A stretch of 37,148 nucleotides of DNA, taken from positions 1-37,148 of the forward strand of contig JABDDT010000023.1 in NCBI GenBank assembly GCA_013287475.1, read 5' to 3'. Shown in pieces: positions 25,031-32,621 of the stretch. The position numbers and the translations under genes were made by a program. Each line of letters starts with the position of its first letter. Position 1 is the stretch's first letter. A model generated the notes under the pieces. That model saw only the letters and a program-made list of their open reading frames with translations, was not told the origin of the DNA and searched no databases. This DNA comes from Bacteroidota bacterium (GTDB lineage Bacteria > Bacteroidota > Bacteroidia > Chitinophagales > Chitinophagaceae).

Positions 25031-26263
25031 TCAGTGCATAAAGAAAATATATGAAATGAGAATCGCGGTAACAATTGCTGAAAGATCCGCGAGTAAAGAA
25101 ACGGGAATGGTATAACGAACTTTACTGATTCCGACTGATCCGAAATATAATGCTACGATATAAAAGGTTGAATCCGTTGTTCCCTGGAAAATACATGCAA
25201 GTTTACCTACGAAGGAATCTGGTCCATACTGAGTCATTGTCGTAATCATCATGCCCCTTCCTGCTGCTCCGCTGAGTGGGCGCATCAAAGCGGTGGGCAG
25301 TGCAGGAACAAAATCTGTTTTAATTCCAAGAAGATGAAAAAATGATCCGATTCCCCCCACTATAAAATCCAGGATACCACAACTCCGAAGAACACTGATG
25401 GCCACCAGCATTGCCACCAGATAGGGAATAACGGTAACGGCTACCTGAAACCCCTGTTTAGCGCCCGCTATAAATGATTCATATACATTTACTTTACGTA
25501 TAAGTCCCCCAACAATAAAAACTATAAACAGGAGAAGGATCAGGCCATTACTGAATATTTTAGAAAAAGGATCGATTAAATTATTGTGTACTCGAAGAAA
25601 ATAAACCAGGCCTCCTATCAGGACCGAAATGCCACCAACCCATAAAAGGATAACCGGTTGAAATAAATTAATTTTTTGTTTTATGGCAACAACAGTGAGC
25701 GCTACTACGGTCGCAACAAAAGTCACAATCATACACGGAATGAATATACTGGTGGGATCATTCGATTTTAGAATAGCCCGCTGCGCAATAATACTAACCG
25801 GAATAATTGTAAGTCCGGACGCATGTAATACCATGAACATAATCTGCGCATTGGATGCGGTATCTTTTTGAGGATTAAGTTCCTGAAGACTTTGCATGGC
25901 TTTTAATCCAAAGGGCGTGGCTGCATTGTCCAGTCCCAGAAGGTTTGCAGAAAAATTCATGACCATATGTCCCATGGAGGGATGATTCTTGGGGACTTCC
26001 GGGAAAAGTTTACTAAAAAAGGGCCCTACGATCCGTGAGAGAAAATTTATGGCGCCTGCTTTTTCCCCGACATTCATAAAACCAAGGAACAGGGATATGA
26101 TGCCGATCAATCCTATCGCTATTTGTACACTCGTTCCTGCGGAATCAAAAACTCCGTCGATAATTGTTTTAAATATTTCAGTATCCCCAAAAAAAATCAA
26201 TCTGACGAGGGCCGTAATGAAAGCCAGGAGAAAAAAAATGATCCAGAGCAGGTTGAGGGCCAT
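25031..26263 (-). CDS. SpmA-SpmB fusion, nucleoside-recognition (Gate) domain membrane protein
   Basis: A 410-residue integral membrane protein carrying two Gate domains in one chain. The SpmA-like half (about 1-200) has FLGFMNVGEKAGAINFLSRI and NFSANLLGLDNAATPFGLKA; the SpmB-like half (about 235-410) has VNVYESFIAGAKQGFQVAV, ALMRPLSGAAGRGMM and the GTTDSTFYIVALYFGSVG block. In Bacillus the two are separate spore maturation proteins. No sporulation genes accompany it and the role in this phylum is unknown; transport is a reasonable guess. The frame is open to a TTG at 26311, but the ATG at 26263 begins the first transmembrane helix and is preferred. Confidence 0.88.
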   Translation of the reverse strand: MALNLLWIIFFLLAFITALVRLIFFGDTEIFKTIIDGVFDSAGTSVQIAIGLIGIISLFLGFMNVGEKAGAINFLSRIVGPFFSKLFPEVPKNHPSMGHMVMNFSANLLGLDNAATPFGLKAMQSLQELNPQKDTASNAQIMFMVLHASGLTIIPVSIIAQRAILKSNDPTSIFIPCMIVTFVATVVALTVVAIKQKINLFQPVILLWVGGISVLIGGLVYFLRVHNNLIDPFSKIFSNGLILLLFIVFIVGGLIRKVNVYESFIAGAKQGFQVAVTVIPYLVAMLVAISVLRSCGILDFIVGGIGSFFHLLGIKTDFVPALPTALMRPLSGAAGRGMMITTMTQYGPDSFVGKLACIFQGTTDSTFYIVALYFGSVGISKVRYTIPVSLLADLSAIVTAILISYIFFMH

Positions 26264-26318
26264 ATACGGTATTCTGGGTTGAATATAAGTAAATAAATAA
26301 CGATCTCTCAAATACTTC

Positions 26319-26326
26319 TATCTTTG
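26319..26326 (+). promoter_or_regulatory. Putative -7 promoter element for ychF
   Basis: TATCTTTG, followed by C, matches the Bacteroidota TAnnTTTG consensus, 46 bases ahead of the ychF start. No TTG is found at the usual -33 distance. The spacer to the divergent SpmA-SpmB gene is about 110 bases. Confidence 0.6.
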
Positions 26327-26372
26327 CGGGCGCAAAAACAAAGAGATTTTAGAATTATTAAAATAAACTTTC

Positions 26373-27473
26373 ATGGCTTTAAAGGCAGGCATCGTCGGAT
26401 TACCGAATGTAGGAAAATCCACGCTGTTTAATGCGGTTAGTACCAGTGCAAAGGCCCAGGCCAGCAATTACAGATTCTGCACTATTGAACCTAATATCGG
26501 TCTTGTGGATGTTCCGGATCTACGCCTGAACAAGCTGGCAGAACTCGTTAACCCGAACCGGATCGTACCCACCCAGATTGAAATTGTAGATATAGCAGGC
26601 CTTGTAAAAGGGGCAAGTAAAGGAGAAGGACTGGGCAATAAATTTCTTGCCAATATACGTGAAGTGGACGCCATTGTACATGTAATCAGGTGCTTTGAAG
26701 ATGATAATATCCTTCGGGAAGAAGGCGAGATCAATCCGGTCAGTGACAAGGAAATCATTGATACGGAACTGCAACTAAAGGACCTGGATGCCATTGAAAG
26801 AAAATTCCAGAAAGCTGAAAAATTATTAAGAACTGCCGATCCAAAACAAAAAGCTGAATTCGAAATTCTTAAGAAATGCAAAACACAACTTGAAAAAGGG
26901 AAAAACATTCGGGAGCTGAATCTTGATAAAAATGAGAGGATGGCAATTGCAGATCTTTTCTTACTTACTGATAAACCGGTTTTATATGTGGCCAATGTGG
27001 ATGAAGCATCCATGCATGGAGGAAATCGTTATTCTGCAGCGCTGAGAAAAGCAGCCGAAGCGGAACATGCGCAGATCATTATTATGAATAATTCCATTGA
27101 ACAACAGATTGCAGAACTTGAAAATGCTGAAGATAAAGAGATGTTTATGGAAGAATATCACATGAAAGAGCCCGCATTGAATAAACTCATCCGTTCTACT
27201 TATGTCCTGCTCGAATTGCTGACTTATTTCACAGCAGGTGTTCAGGAAGTAAGGGCATGGACTATCCACACTGGTTGGAAAGCGCCACAGGCAGCCTCCG
27301 TAATTCATACAGATTTTGAAAAAGGATTTATCAAAGCGGAAGTAATCGCTTATGATGATTTTATAAAATATAAATCAGAAGCTGCCTGTCGTGAGGCAGG
27401 AAAGCTCCGTATCGAAGGAAAGGATTATGTGGTAAAAGACGGAGATGTCATGCATTTTCGATTTAATGTCTGA
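26373..27473 (+). CDS. ychF: Redox-regulated ATPase YchF (Obg-family P-loop NTPase)
   Basis: A ribosome-associated ATPase of the OLA1/YchF group implicated in translation and stress responses. Its 366 residues are the normal length. G1 is GLPNVGKST (9-17), followed by the NYRFCTIEPNIG switch region, the G3 segment DIAGLVKGASKGEGLG, a coiled-coil insertion (about 130-180), and NVDE (208-211) in place of the GTPase NKxD, the feature that makes these enzymes ATP-specific. The C-terminal TGS domain ends GKDYVVKDGDVMHFRFNV. It looks monocistronic with its own TAnnTTTG element and is followed by a repeat-built hairpin. Confidence 0.97.
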   Translation: MALKAGIVGLPNVGKSTLFNAVSTSAKAQASNYRFCTIEPNIGLVDVPDLRLNKLAELVNPNRIVPTQIEIVDIAGLVKGASKGEGLGNKFLANIREVDAIVHVIRCFEDDNILREEGEINPVSDKEIIDTELQLKDLDAIERKFQKAEKLLRTADPKQKAEFEILKKCKTQLEKGKNIRELNLDKNERMAIADLFLLTDKPVLYVANVDEASMHGGNRYSAALRKAAEAEHAQIIIMNNSIEQQIAELENAEDKEMFMEEYHMKEPALNKLIRSTYVLLELLTYFTAGVQEVRAWTIHTGWKAPQAASVIHTDFEKGFIKAEVIAYDDFIKYKSEAACREAGKLRIEGKDYVVKDGDVMHFRFNV

Positions 27474-27478
27474 AGAAA

Positions 27479-27543
27479 AGTATAGGAGTATAGGAGTATA
27501 AGATTTTACTAATTTCACTCCTATACTCCTATACTCTTATACT
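27479..27543. repeat. Octad-repeat inverted pair (hairpin) between ychF and the TonB receptor gene
   Basis: Three 8-base units GTATAGGA, GTATAGGA, GTATAAGA (27480-27503) face the inverted units TCCTATAC, TCCTATAC, TCTTATAC (27519-27542). The arms pair over 25 bp with 2 mismatches around a 15-base loop. Each unit contains TAG or TAA: plus-strand stops at 27483, 27491 and 27499 cover all three frames, and the minus strand has stops at 27544, 27539, 27531 and 27523. The last unit overlaps the stop codon of the receptor gene by one base. There is no long T tract after the stem in either direction. Confidence 0.88.
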
Positions 27544-30307
27544 AGAAAACATTATACCCCAAACTAATATAATACAACCCTCCTACCTGGGGATTTCCGA
27601 TTGCGTCTGTATAATAATGATTTAAAATATTGCTTGCCCCAATCTTTATCATGCTGTTATTCATTTTTGGAAGCTTCATGCTGATCTGCGCATCGAGCAC
27701 TCCGAAAGCCGGCGTATTTCCTGATACAAAAGAGGATTGGTAATAATAGCTTTCCTGCCAGCGATAAGTAAGATTAAAACCAAATACTTTCCTTATGGTA
27801 TAATTGCCTATCGAAATATTGTATTTGATTTTCGGCGTATTGAACTGTGTCAGCACATTGACATCTGCATTGGATAAATCATTGTATGCAATATTGCCTC
27901 CGACGAAAAATCCTTTTGGCAGGGTATACTGAAGTCCAAGACCCGCGCCGACAGTATTCACTTTATTGGTGCTGTTCGTATAAATGGCAAAAGTATTTGT
28001 GGGATGTACGCCGAGTGTTAGAGGATCCTTTACCAGAACAGTCAGCCCGATAAAATTATTATACTGGGCATAAAATCCATAAATATCAATAAACAGTTTC
28101 TCATCTATGATTCCCTTATATCCAATTTCCCAGGAGGATACTGTTTCGGGTTTGAATTCTTTAAACTGATACTGGGTAGGAGCCGGTCCGCCTGCCTGAT
28201 ATTCAAAAAGTGAAGCGGTATCATACGTATTACCGTCATTCAAACCATAATATGTTATAAACTGCGGGAGGCCACCAATTAAACGTGCAGAACCTGTTTG
28301 CAAGTCAATGTATTGGTTTTGATTTGATGGAAACCGGTAAGCAGTCTGAAATGAGGCACGGATGTAATTATCCTTGGCAACCTGGTAAACTGCTGTTATC
28401 CTTGGTGTGAACTTACCGGTAAAGTTGGTACTCTTATCATAGCGGCCTGCTACTGTCATTTTTAAAAGATCATTAAAAAATCCCTTTTGCAACTGCGCAA
28501 ATGCACCGCTTTCATTGATACTAATAGTACCTGCCGTATCAGCGAATATGGTACCATGGGAATTTAAAACATATTCTTTGGTTGAAGCTCCTACTGTAAT
28601 ATCGACCCACTTAACCATATCAGCGAAATTATACATGGCTTCTCCTACGTAAAGATCAGTCTGGTCATTAAACTTCCCTCCATAAGGAATGGAAGTATTT
28701 TTTATTGTATTCAGCGCTGTATTGAAAGCAGTCGTTCCGGGCTGATACCTGTTTTGATCCGCCGTGGTTCTTGCAAATGCACTCGCGGTTACATAAGCCT
28801 GTGAAGGAGTTTGGCCGGCCATAAGAGCTGCACCAAATGATTGAGCATATGCACCAATATATGTAGGCGCCCAAACAGTTGCTGTCGGTGCATAGGCTTC
28901 ATTCATATAAGTGCCGGTCACAACCATATCATAAGAGTTGCCCGCATTTTCCTGGGTCGTATAAGCTCTTACATAAAAATTCTTTCCTGCTACTTCAGCC
29001 TTGTATTGACCGATAGTTACATTCTGGAGATTATATCGGTCGGTTCCTGTATAAACAGTATTCGTGGTGCCGTAGTTTCCAGTGAGGCTTGCTGTTGTGT
29101 TATCAGAGATTTTATAATACAATCCGCCGGAAGCTTTAAAGTTATAGGCTTTATAATTGGTTAGTGTATTTTCAGCATACCCGGTCCGGGTTACACCTGC
29201 ATTTTGCGGAGAAATGCTTGCAATTTGCTTCAATTGATTGGCAATTGCAGTATCCTGGGCAGTTTGCATGTCCAAATATTGTTGAGCGGCTGAATTCAAA
29301 CCACCGGTTATAGTAAAAAATTCATTTTCATCACCATATGTATTTACTCCGTTATAGTTAGGAAGACTTCTGTCACCGGCGATAGGTGATCCCTGAATCG
29401 GAGAATAATTACTATAATTGGACGCGGTCCAGTCTTTTCCCTGTATATAATCTGCCGAAATATGAAATGCAAATTTGTTGAATGATTGCGCATAGCGGGC
29501 CATGATATCATAATAAGGTGCAGCACCCATGCTGGGATCGCTGATATGGTTCACTCCCTGTTTGAATTCTGCACTCAGTCCCTGGTATTTATATGGATCT
29601 TTACTGGTCATCAGAATTGTGCCTGTCATTCCACCAGATCCATATAGCGCTGAGGAAGCTCCTGGTAACAATTCAACATTATCAACATCGAGTTCATTGA
29701 GACCTGCAATATTTCCCACAGAAAAATTAAGGCCGGGCGCCTGGTTATCCATTCCATCCACCAGTTGATTCATGCGCAGATTACCGCTGCCATTGAATCC
29801 GCGGGTACCCATCGTTTTAAAGAGCATGGACGAAGTAACCACATCCACACCTTTTAAATTGCCTATAGCATCATAGAAAGAAGGTCCGGGAACCTCACGA
29901 ATGGCCGCACTTCCCATACGTTCTATTGAAACCGGCGATTCCAGACTCCTTATTTGTGAACGGGTAGCAGAAACTACCACTTCCGTACCTATTACGGAGG
30001 CTGGTTTCAGTTCGATATCAATCGTGGATGAAGCAGATCCAACTTCGAATTCTTTTGTTTCATATCCAATGGAAGAAATGACCAATGTAAATGGGAAGGC
30101 ATGGTTTACAGATAATTTGAAATTTCCATGGTTATCCGTAAAAGTACCGGTTGTCCCCCCTTTGATTAATACCGAAGCGGCCGGAACGGCTTCCTTACTG
30201 TCTCCGTTAGTTATTTTACCGGAAACGATTACGGCCTGGGCTAAGGATCTGTTCGAGATTAAAAAAATAAGCAGGAATGCAAATAATGCACGTGTAGAGG
30301 TTTTCAT
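27542..30307 (-). CDS. TonB-dependent receptor with carboxypeptidase-regulatory-like N-domain
   Basis: An outer-membrane active transporter of 921 residues with signal peptide MKTSTRALFAFLLIFLISNRSLAQ. An N-terminal CarboxypepD_reg-like domain (about 26-110; VSGKITNGDSKEAVPAASVL) is followed by a plug (about 112-240; VVVSATRS, SPVSIERMG, VELLPGASSALYGSGGMTG) and a barrel to the end, where the C-terminus GGLYYISLGYNVF has the typical final phenylalanine. No SusD partner is adjacent, so the substrate is open; siderophore or cobalamin-type uptake is possible. The gene is divergent from purC and convergent with ychF. Confidence 0.95.
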   Translation of the reverse strand: MKTSTRALFAFLLIFLISNRSLAQAVIVSGKITNGDSKEAVPAASVLIKGGTTGTFTDNHGNFKLSVNHAFPFTLVISSIGYETKEFEVGSASSTIDIELKPASVIGTEVVVSATRSQIRSLESPVSIERMGSAAIREVPGPSFYDAIGNLKGVDVVTSSMLFKTMGTRGFNGSGNLRMNQLVDGMDNQAPGLNFSVGNIAGLNELDVDNVELLPGASSALYGSGGMTGTILMTSKDPYKYQGLSAEFKQGVNHISDPSMGAAPYYDIMARYAQSFNKFAFHISADYIQGKDWTASNYSNYSPIQGSPIAGDRSLPNYNGVNTYGDENEFFTITGGLNSAAQQYLDMQTAQDTAIANQLKQIASISPQNAGVTRTGYAENTLTNYKAYNFKASGGLYYKISDNTTASLTGNYGTTNTVYTGTDRYNLQNVTIGQYKAEVAGKNFYVRAYTTQENAGNSYDMVVTGTYMNEAYAPTATVWAPTYIGAYAQSFGAALMAGQTPSQAYVTASAFARTTADQNRYQPGTTAFNTALNTIKNTSIPYGGKFNDQTDLYVGEAMYNFADMVKWVDITVGASTKEYVLNSHGTIFADTAGTISINESGAFAQLQKGFFNDLLKMTVAGRYDKSTNFTGKFTPRITAVYQVAKDNYIRASFQTAYRFPSNQNQYIDLQTGSARLIGGLPQFITYYGLNDGNTYDTASLFEYQAGGPAPTQYQFKEFKPETVSSWEIGYKGIIDEKLFIDIYGFYAQYNNFIGLTVLVKDPLTLGVHPTNTFAIYTNSTNKVNTVGAGLGLQYTLPKGFFVGGNIAYNDLSNADVNVLTQFNTPKIKYNISIGNYTIRKVFGFNLTYRWQESYYYQSSFVSGNTPAFGVLDAQISMKLPKMNNSMIKIGASNILNHYYTDAIGNPQVGGLYYISLGYNVF

Positions 30308-30346
30308 GACAAGCTGTTTAGGTCACAGAATATTTAAAACAAAAAA

Positions 30347-30465
30347 TAAAAATTCAAAACTTAAAAAGTAAAAAAGAAAAACTATATAAATATAACGAAT
30401 TAGGGTTTACTCTATTTTTTTTTAATTTTCACTTTTGAATTTTTACGTTTTACTTTTGAATCTTA
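30347..30465. repeat. AT-rich period-7 arrays with an inverted core in the TonB receptor/purC divergent region
   Basis: A 13 bp perfect inverted repeat, TAAAAATTCAAAA (30347-30359) with its complement at 30433-30445, lies within two AT-rich period-7 tracts. The right tract runs in heptads from 30424 (AATTTTC, ACTTTTG, AATTTTT, ACGTTTT, ACTTTTG, AATCTTA). The left tract has T-runs spaced about 7 bases on the minus strand. The tracts sit in a promoter region rather than at gene ends. The rest of the 170-base gap shows nothing else recognisable. Confidence 0.6.
30451..30458 (+). promoter_or_regulatory. Putative -7 promoter element for purC, formed by repeat units
   Basis: TACTTTTG matches TAnnTTTG and is 19 bases before the purC start, giving a short leader. 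It is created by the junction of the heptads ACGTTTT and ACTTTTG. No -33 TTG is at the standard distance. Confidence 0.45.
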
Positions 30466-30477
30466 TATCGAAAAAAT

Positions 30478-31416
30478 ATGTCCATTTATCATTTCATGGA
30501 TCAGACAGGCTTTTACAAGGGGAAGGTCCGCGATGTGTATACAATAGAAGACAGGTTACTTGTGATGATTGCATCCGATCGTATTTCTGCATTTGACGTC
30601 ATTCTTCCCCGACTGATCCCTTATAAAGGACAGGTTTTGAATCAGATTGCTGCTTACATGCTGAATGCAACCAGAGATATTTGTCCGAACTGGCTACTCA
30701 CCTCTCCCGCTCCCAATGTAAGTATTGGTAAACGTTGCGATCCCTATCGCGTCGAAATGGTGATCCGGGGAAATCTAACGGGGCATGCCTGGAGAACCTA
30801 TCAATCCGGCCAGAGAAAATTATGTGGTGTTACTATGCCGGAAGGTCTGAAAGAAAATGATTATTTCCCTCATCCGATTATTACGCCATCCACAAAAGCA
30901 GAAGCGGGTCATGATGAAGATATTTCGAAAGAAGAAATTATTGGCAGAGGATTGGTAAAAGAAAAAGATTATATCCGGATGGAAAAATATACATTGATGC
31001 TTTTTGAATACGGAAAGCAACTGGCTGCAGAAAGAGGACTTATCCTGGTGGATACCAAATATGAGTTTGGTAAAATCGGAGATACGATCTGTCTGATGGA
31101 TGAAATCCATACACCTGATTCTTCCCGGTATTTTTATGCGGAAGGATTTGAAGAAAGACAAAGGAAGGGAGAAAAACAAAAGCAACTGAGTAAGGAATTT
31201 GTACGCGAATGGCTGATTGCAAATGGTTTTATGGGAAAATACGGACAACAGGTTCCGGTAATGACTGATGAATGGATTCAAACCATTTCTAACCGTTATA
31301 TTGAATTATATGAAAAAGTAATCGGCGAAGAATTTATACCCTTGCAATTATCGGATGATGAAACATTCTTTCTTATTAACGAGAGTCTGACAAAACTTAA
31401 AATGTTACAATATTAA
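30478..31416 (+). CDS. purC: Phosphoribosylaminoimidazole-succinocarboxamide synthase (SAICAR synthetase)
   Basis: Purine biosynthesis step that joins aspartate to CAIR using ATP. The 312 residues belong to the longer form of the family (E. coli PurC is about 237). Visible are [20 protein letters not shown] at the N-terminus, [41 protein letters not shown], the signature [15 protein letters not shown] and [13 protein letters not shown] with [12 protein letters not shown]. The stop TAA is the first unit of a degenerate octad array. No other pur gene is adjacent, so purine genes are dispersed, as often in Bacteroidota. Confidence 0.97.
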   Translation: MSIYHFMDQTGFYKGKVRDVYTIEDRLLVMIASDRISAFDVILPRLIPYKGQVLNQIAAYMLNATRDICPNWLLTSPAPNVSIGKRCDPYRVEMVIRGNLTGHAWRTYQSGQRKLCGVTMPEGLKENDYFPHPIITPSTKAEAGHDEDISKEEIIGRGLVKEKDYIRMEKYTLMLFEYGKQLAAERGLILVDTKYEFGKIGDTICLMDEIHTPDSSRYFYAEGFEERQRKGEKQKQLSKEFVREWLIANGFMGKYGQQVPVMTDEWIQTISNRYIELYEKVIGEEFIPLQLSDDETFFLINESLTKLKMLQY

Positions 31417-31477
31417 TGTGGCGAATGCGGAAATTTCCCCATCCACTCATTGCTACATTTCTGTATTCATAACATTA
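31414..31477. repeat. Degenerate octad-repeat inverted pair between purC and trhO
   Basis: The plus-strand left arm starts at the purC stop (TAATGTGG, then CGAATGCG). The right arm on the minus strand contains AATGTAGC and AATGAGTG, with the trhO stop at 31477. AATGTGGC pairs with GCTACATT (31452-31459) including one G-T pair, then AATG pairs with CATT after a one-base bulge. Minus-strand stops at 31477, 31469 and 31455 cover all three frames. It appears to be a decayed copy of the convergent repeat hairpins seen elsewhere. The centre GGAAATTTCC is a perfect 10-base palindrome. Confidence 0.6.
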
Positions 31478-32503
31478 AGCCGAAGGCTTCAGCTTTCTCC
31501 GTGATTTATTAAAAATCTTCTGATCATTTAATTTCCCTTTTCGCAATTCCTTCTGTTGATCTTCAGGTAAATGATATATTTCTTTGCAGGTCTGGCTGCA
31601 ACAACCATCAAATGTTTCGGCACAGGCTGCACATTGAATAAAGAGCAGATGGCAGCCACTGTTTTTACAATTCGTATGGGTATCTGCGGGTTTACCACAC
31701 TGATGACAATGAGCTATTATTTCTCCCGTGATAGATTCGCCCAGCCTTTCGTCGAATACAAAATTTTTCCCCCTGAATTTATTTTCCAGCCCTTTCTCTT
31801 TCACGATGTTTGCATAATGTATTATACCGCCTTCAAGGTGGAAGACTTTTTTAAATCCTCGATGCAACAGGTAGGCACTTGCTTTTTCGCAACGTATACC
31901 TCCGGTGCAATACATGATCACCGGTTTTTCCTTTTTTTCCTCCAGTAATTTTACCGCCAGCGGAAGCTGCTCGCGGAAAGTATCACTGGGAATTTCTATT
32001 GCCCCGTCAAAATGACCCACTTCGAATTCATAGTGATTCCGCATATCCACCAACAGGGTATCCGGATCATCAGCAAGCTCATTAAAAGCTTCAGCATTCA
32101 GGTATTGCCCCTTCTTTTCCATGGTGAATTCCGGATCCAGGATCCCGTCCGCCACAATTTTCTCCCGAACTTTTATTTTTAAAACCCAGAATGATTTTCC
32201 ATCATCTGCAAAAGCCGTATTTAAACGGAGTCCTTTTAGCGGCCCAATGCTATCCAGATAATCTTTAAATTGCTCAATCCTCGGAACAGGAACGCTCACC
32301 TGTGCATTTATACCTTCACTGGCAAGATAAATTCTCCCGAAAACCTGCAATTCAGCCAGCTTAAGGTAGAGTTCATCACGAAAAACATGGGGATCCGGAA
32401 TTGGGAAATATCTATAAAAAGAAAGAGTCCTGCGTGGAAAGTTTTCTTCCCGGAGTCTTTGTTTTAGCTCTTTCTGCGATATCCTGTTGTGCAATGTCGC
32501 CAC
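31475..32503 (-). CDS. trhO: tRNA uridine(34) 5-hydroxylase TrhO, rhodanese-related
   Basis: Oxygen-dependent hydroxylation of wobble uridine 34 in tRNA, the first step to 5-(carboxy)methoxyuridine. Its 342 residues have an N-terminal ferredoxin-like domain (about 25-125; [18 protein letters not shown]) and a rhodanese domain (about 140-240) with catalytic C199 in [10 protein letters not shown] and [10 protein letters not shown]-terminal cysteine-rich segment (C266, C269, C279, C284, C291, C294, C301, C302, C306) probably binds zinc. All match E. coli TrhO (YceA). The start [13 protein letters not shown] is natural; the gene is divergent from the penicillin acylase gene. Confidence 0.95.
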   Translation of the reverse strand: MATLHNRISQKELKQRLREENFPRRTLSFYRYFPIPDPHVFRDELYLKLAELQVFGRIYLASEGINAQVSVPVPRIEQFKDYLDSIGPLKGLRLNTAFADDGKSFWVLKIKVREKIVADGILDPEFTMEKKGQYLNAEAFNELADDPDTLLVDMRNHYEFEVGHFDGAIEIPSDTFREQLPLAVKLLEEKKEKPVIMYCTGGIRCEKASAYLLHRGFKKVFHLEGGIIHYANIVKEKGLENKFRGKNFVFDERLGESITGEIIAHCHQCGKPADTHTNCKNSGCHLLFIQCAACAETFDGCCSQTCKEIYHLPEDQQKELRKGKLNDQKIFNKSRRKLKPSA

Positions 32504-32621
32504 TGCGCAAAATTACAAAAGGATCAACGTTTTATGAAACCTTCAGCTATTTTATTAAACCCTCTGTTATTGGCTAAAAATTTTTTACTTTTAAATGATT
32601 TTCAAAGCAGAAACCCGATCC

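Noticed and set aside
25031-26263. SpmA-SpmB as evidence of sporulation
   Set aside because: The fused form is, from memory, widespread in non-sporulating Bacteroidota and no other sporulation gene is present.
979-31477. Repeat arrays considered as CRISPR or mobile REP elements
   Set aside because: Units are only 7-8 bases, directly adjacent with no unique spacers, and differ in sequence from site to site, unlike CRISPR or dispersed REP families.
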